Of a DNA stretch of 64,000 nt, positions 63,239 through 64,000 are shown in pieces. The position numbers were made by a program, and so were the translations under genes. Where the stretch lies: contig NZ_BDBH01000004.1 in assembly GCF_001612885.1 (NCBI RefSeq), positions 930,001 through 994,000 on the forward strand, given 5' to 3'. Under the pieces are notes generated by a model that saw only the letters and a list, made by a program, of their open reading frames with translations, was not told the DNA's origin and made no database searches. This DNA is from Nocardia harenae NBRC 108248 (lineage in GTDB: Bacteria; Actinomycetota; Actinomycetes; Mycobacteriales; Mycobacteriaceae). How positions within the stretch are numbered: position 1 is the stretch's first letter; each line of letters begins with the position of its first letter.

Positions 63239-64000
63239 TGCTCGTACTCCCTTGCTATGCGCCGGAGCGCCTGCTTGCTGTCTGCTGCCGATAAGCTGGC
63301 GGCGACGAGACCGTCGAACGCCTCGCGGTACTGCTCGATCGCCGCCGGCTTGTCGTAGTACATGTTCCCACGGAAACTCTCGATGAAGACCGTCGGCTTC
63401 TCGCCTGTAGCTCGATCGAAGTCCAGGATGATGAAGGGGCCCGGCGCAGCGCCGAGGGGGTAGCCGGCAGTAAACGGCAGCAGCCTGATGGTTACGTTCA
63501 CGGGCAGATCGGCGAGGGCGAAAAGCTGCTGGTTCATCGCCCGCGGGCTGTGCACCAAGCGTCGCAGCACCAGCTCGTCGAGCACGAGTTCCACCTGGAC
63601 GGGAGTGCGCCGTCGAGTAATGATCCGCTGCCGGTTGAGCCTGATGCTCATCAATTGATCGAGCTGCGCCTCGGAGAGCTCCGGGTGCAGCCGCTCGTTC
63701 AGGGCCCTCGCGTAGGTGGGCGTCTGGAACAGCCCCATGATGATGTCGGGCCGGTACACCGACAGCTTGGTCGCCGCCGCCTCCAAGCTGACGTACAGCT
63801 CGAAATCCTTGCGGATCGCGGCGCTGAACTCGTCCCACCACAGCCCCTCGCCTTCGTTCGAGGCCGCGACCTTCGCCAGCTCCAAGAGCCCGTCCAGTTT
63901 TTCGGTGGTCTCGTACACCTCGCACAGGGCACGGATGTCGAGCAGCCGGATTCGGCCCGCCTCGCCCTTCTCCAGGCGTTGCAGCGTGCCCGTCCCCCGC
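63235..64000 (-). CDS. XRE helix-turn-helix regulator with DUF5753 domain (5' end outside window)
   Basis: The frame is open to the right edge. The visible part starts in the last helix of the XRE domain (TLQRLEKGEAGRIR, LLDIRALCEVYE) and then covers the whole DUF5753 ligand domain with IMGLFQTPTYARAL, RRLVHSPRAMNQQL and PTVFIESFRGNMYYDK. Such proteins act with a DUF397 partner in actinomycete development and toxin-antitoxin-like loci. The DUF397 gene follows with a 4-nt overlap. Confidence 0.88.
   Translation of the reverse strand, partial: RGTGTLQRLEKGEAGRIRLLDIRALCEVYETTEKLDGLLELAKVAASNEGEGLWWDEFSAAIRKDFELYVSLEAAATKLSVYRPDIIMGLFQTPTYARALNERLHPELSEAQLDQLMSIRLNRQRIITRRRTPVQVELVLDELVLRRLVHSPRAMNQQLFALADLPVNVTIRLLPFTAGYPLGAAPGPFIILDFDRATGEKPTVFIESFRGNMYYDKPAAIEQYREAFDGLVAASLSAADSKQALRRIAREYEQ

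Noticed and set aside
1..64000. tRNA, rRNA, CRISPR array, insertion sequence, integrase, attachment site or replication origin
   Set aside because: None recognised on either strand; repeats found are gene-internal, short dyads or the one tandem duplication.

Overview
High-GC actinomycete DNA with strong GC bias at third codon positions. The mixture of a mycobacterial MbtI-type salicylate synthase, PhnF-type operators, a cobalamin riboswitch on metE, DUF397/DUF5753 pairs and a Cy-domain NRPS points to the Mycobacteriales, most plausibly Nocardia or a close relative. The genus is inferred. No rRNA, tRNA, CRISPR array or insertion sequence was recognised.

Left part (0-12 kb). A DUF1152 gene runs off the left edge. 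A sulfonate/nitrate/taurine-type ABC importer (1.5-4.2 kb) is followed by an amino-phosphonate island (4.3-12.1 kb). The island holds an FAD-dependent amine oxidase-like protein, two UTRA-type GntR regulators, a zinc alcohol dehydrogenase, a PhnCDE importer with fused permease domains, and a phosphonatase-like HAD hydrolase. Palindromes of the TTGGTATANACCAA type lie between the divergent hydrolase and GntR genes, and a weaker copy precedes the oxidase.

Middle (12-27 kb). This part is mostly housekeeping and accessory metabolism: an FAD monooxygenase, metE behind a cobalamin riboswitch, a prpD-prpB-prpC methylcitrate operon whose prpC carries an apparent 1-nt frameshift, a GntR/FCD regulator with a 1197-residue urea (or guanidine) carboxylase and no allophanate hydrolase next to it, a DUF808 membrane protein, and a Kef-type antiporter.

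Right part (27-62 kb). This is the most interesting region: what looks like a zinc-controlled zincophore locus related in concept to coelibactin. Five 15-bp palindromes close to TGAAAATNATTTTCA (Zur-type, not IdeR-type) precede a salicylate synthase, a COG0523 GTPase, a divergent flavin reductase/methyltransferase pair, the divergent NRPS operon/O-methyltransferase pair, and an exporter-fold ABC pair. The NRPS operon encodes ArCP-(Cy-A-PCP)x3, then docking-Cy-A(MT)-PCP-TE, then a saccharopine dehydrogenase-like protein, a thiazolinyl imide reductase and a P450, each gene overlapping the next by 4 nt. Across the shared promoter are an O-methyltransferase, a second P450 and a flavin-dependent halogenase-like protein. 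Metal-handling genes (a Fur-family protein lacking its usual His cluster, a His-rich 99-residue protein, the GTPase), an MFS exporter and two paralogous TetR regulators complete the locus. No aryl-AMP ligase is present, so the starter must be loaded from elsewhere. Predicted product: an aryl-capped chain of up to four azoline rings, one possibly reduced and one module methylating, with possible halogenation.

Decayed DUF5753/DUF397 genes at 30.3-30.6 kb and an intact pair at the right edge bracket the locus.
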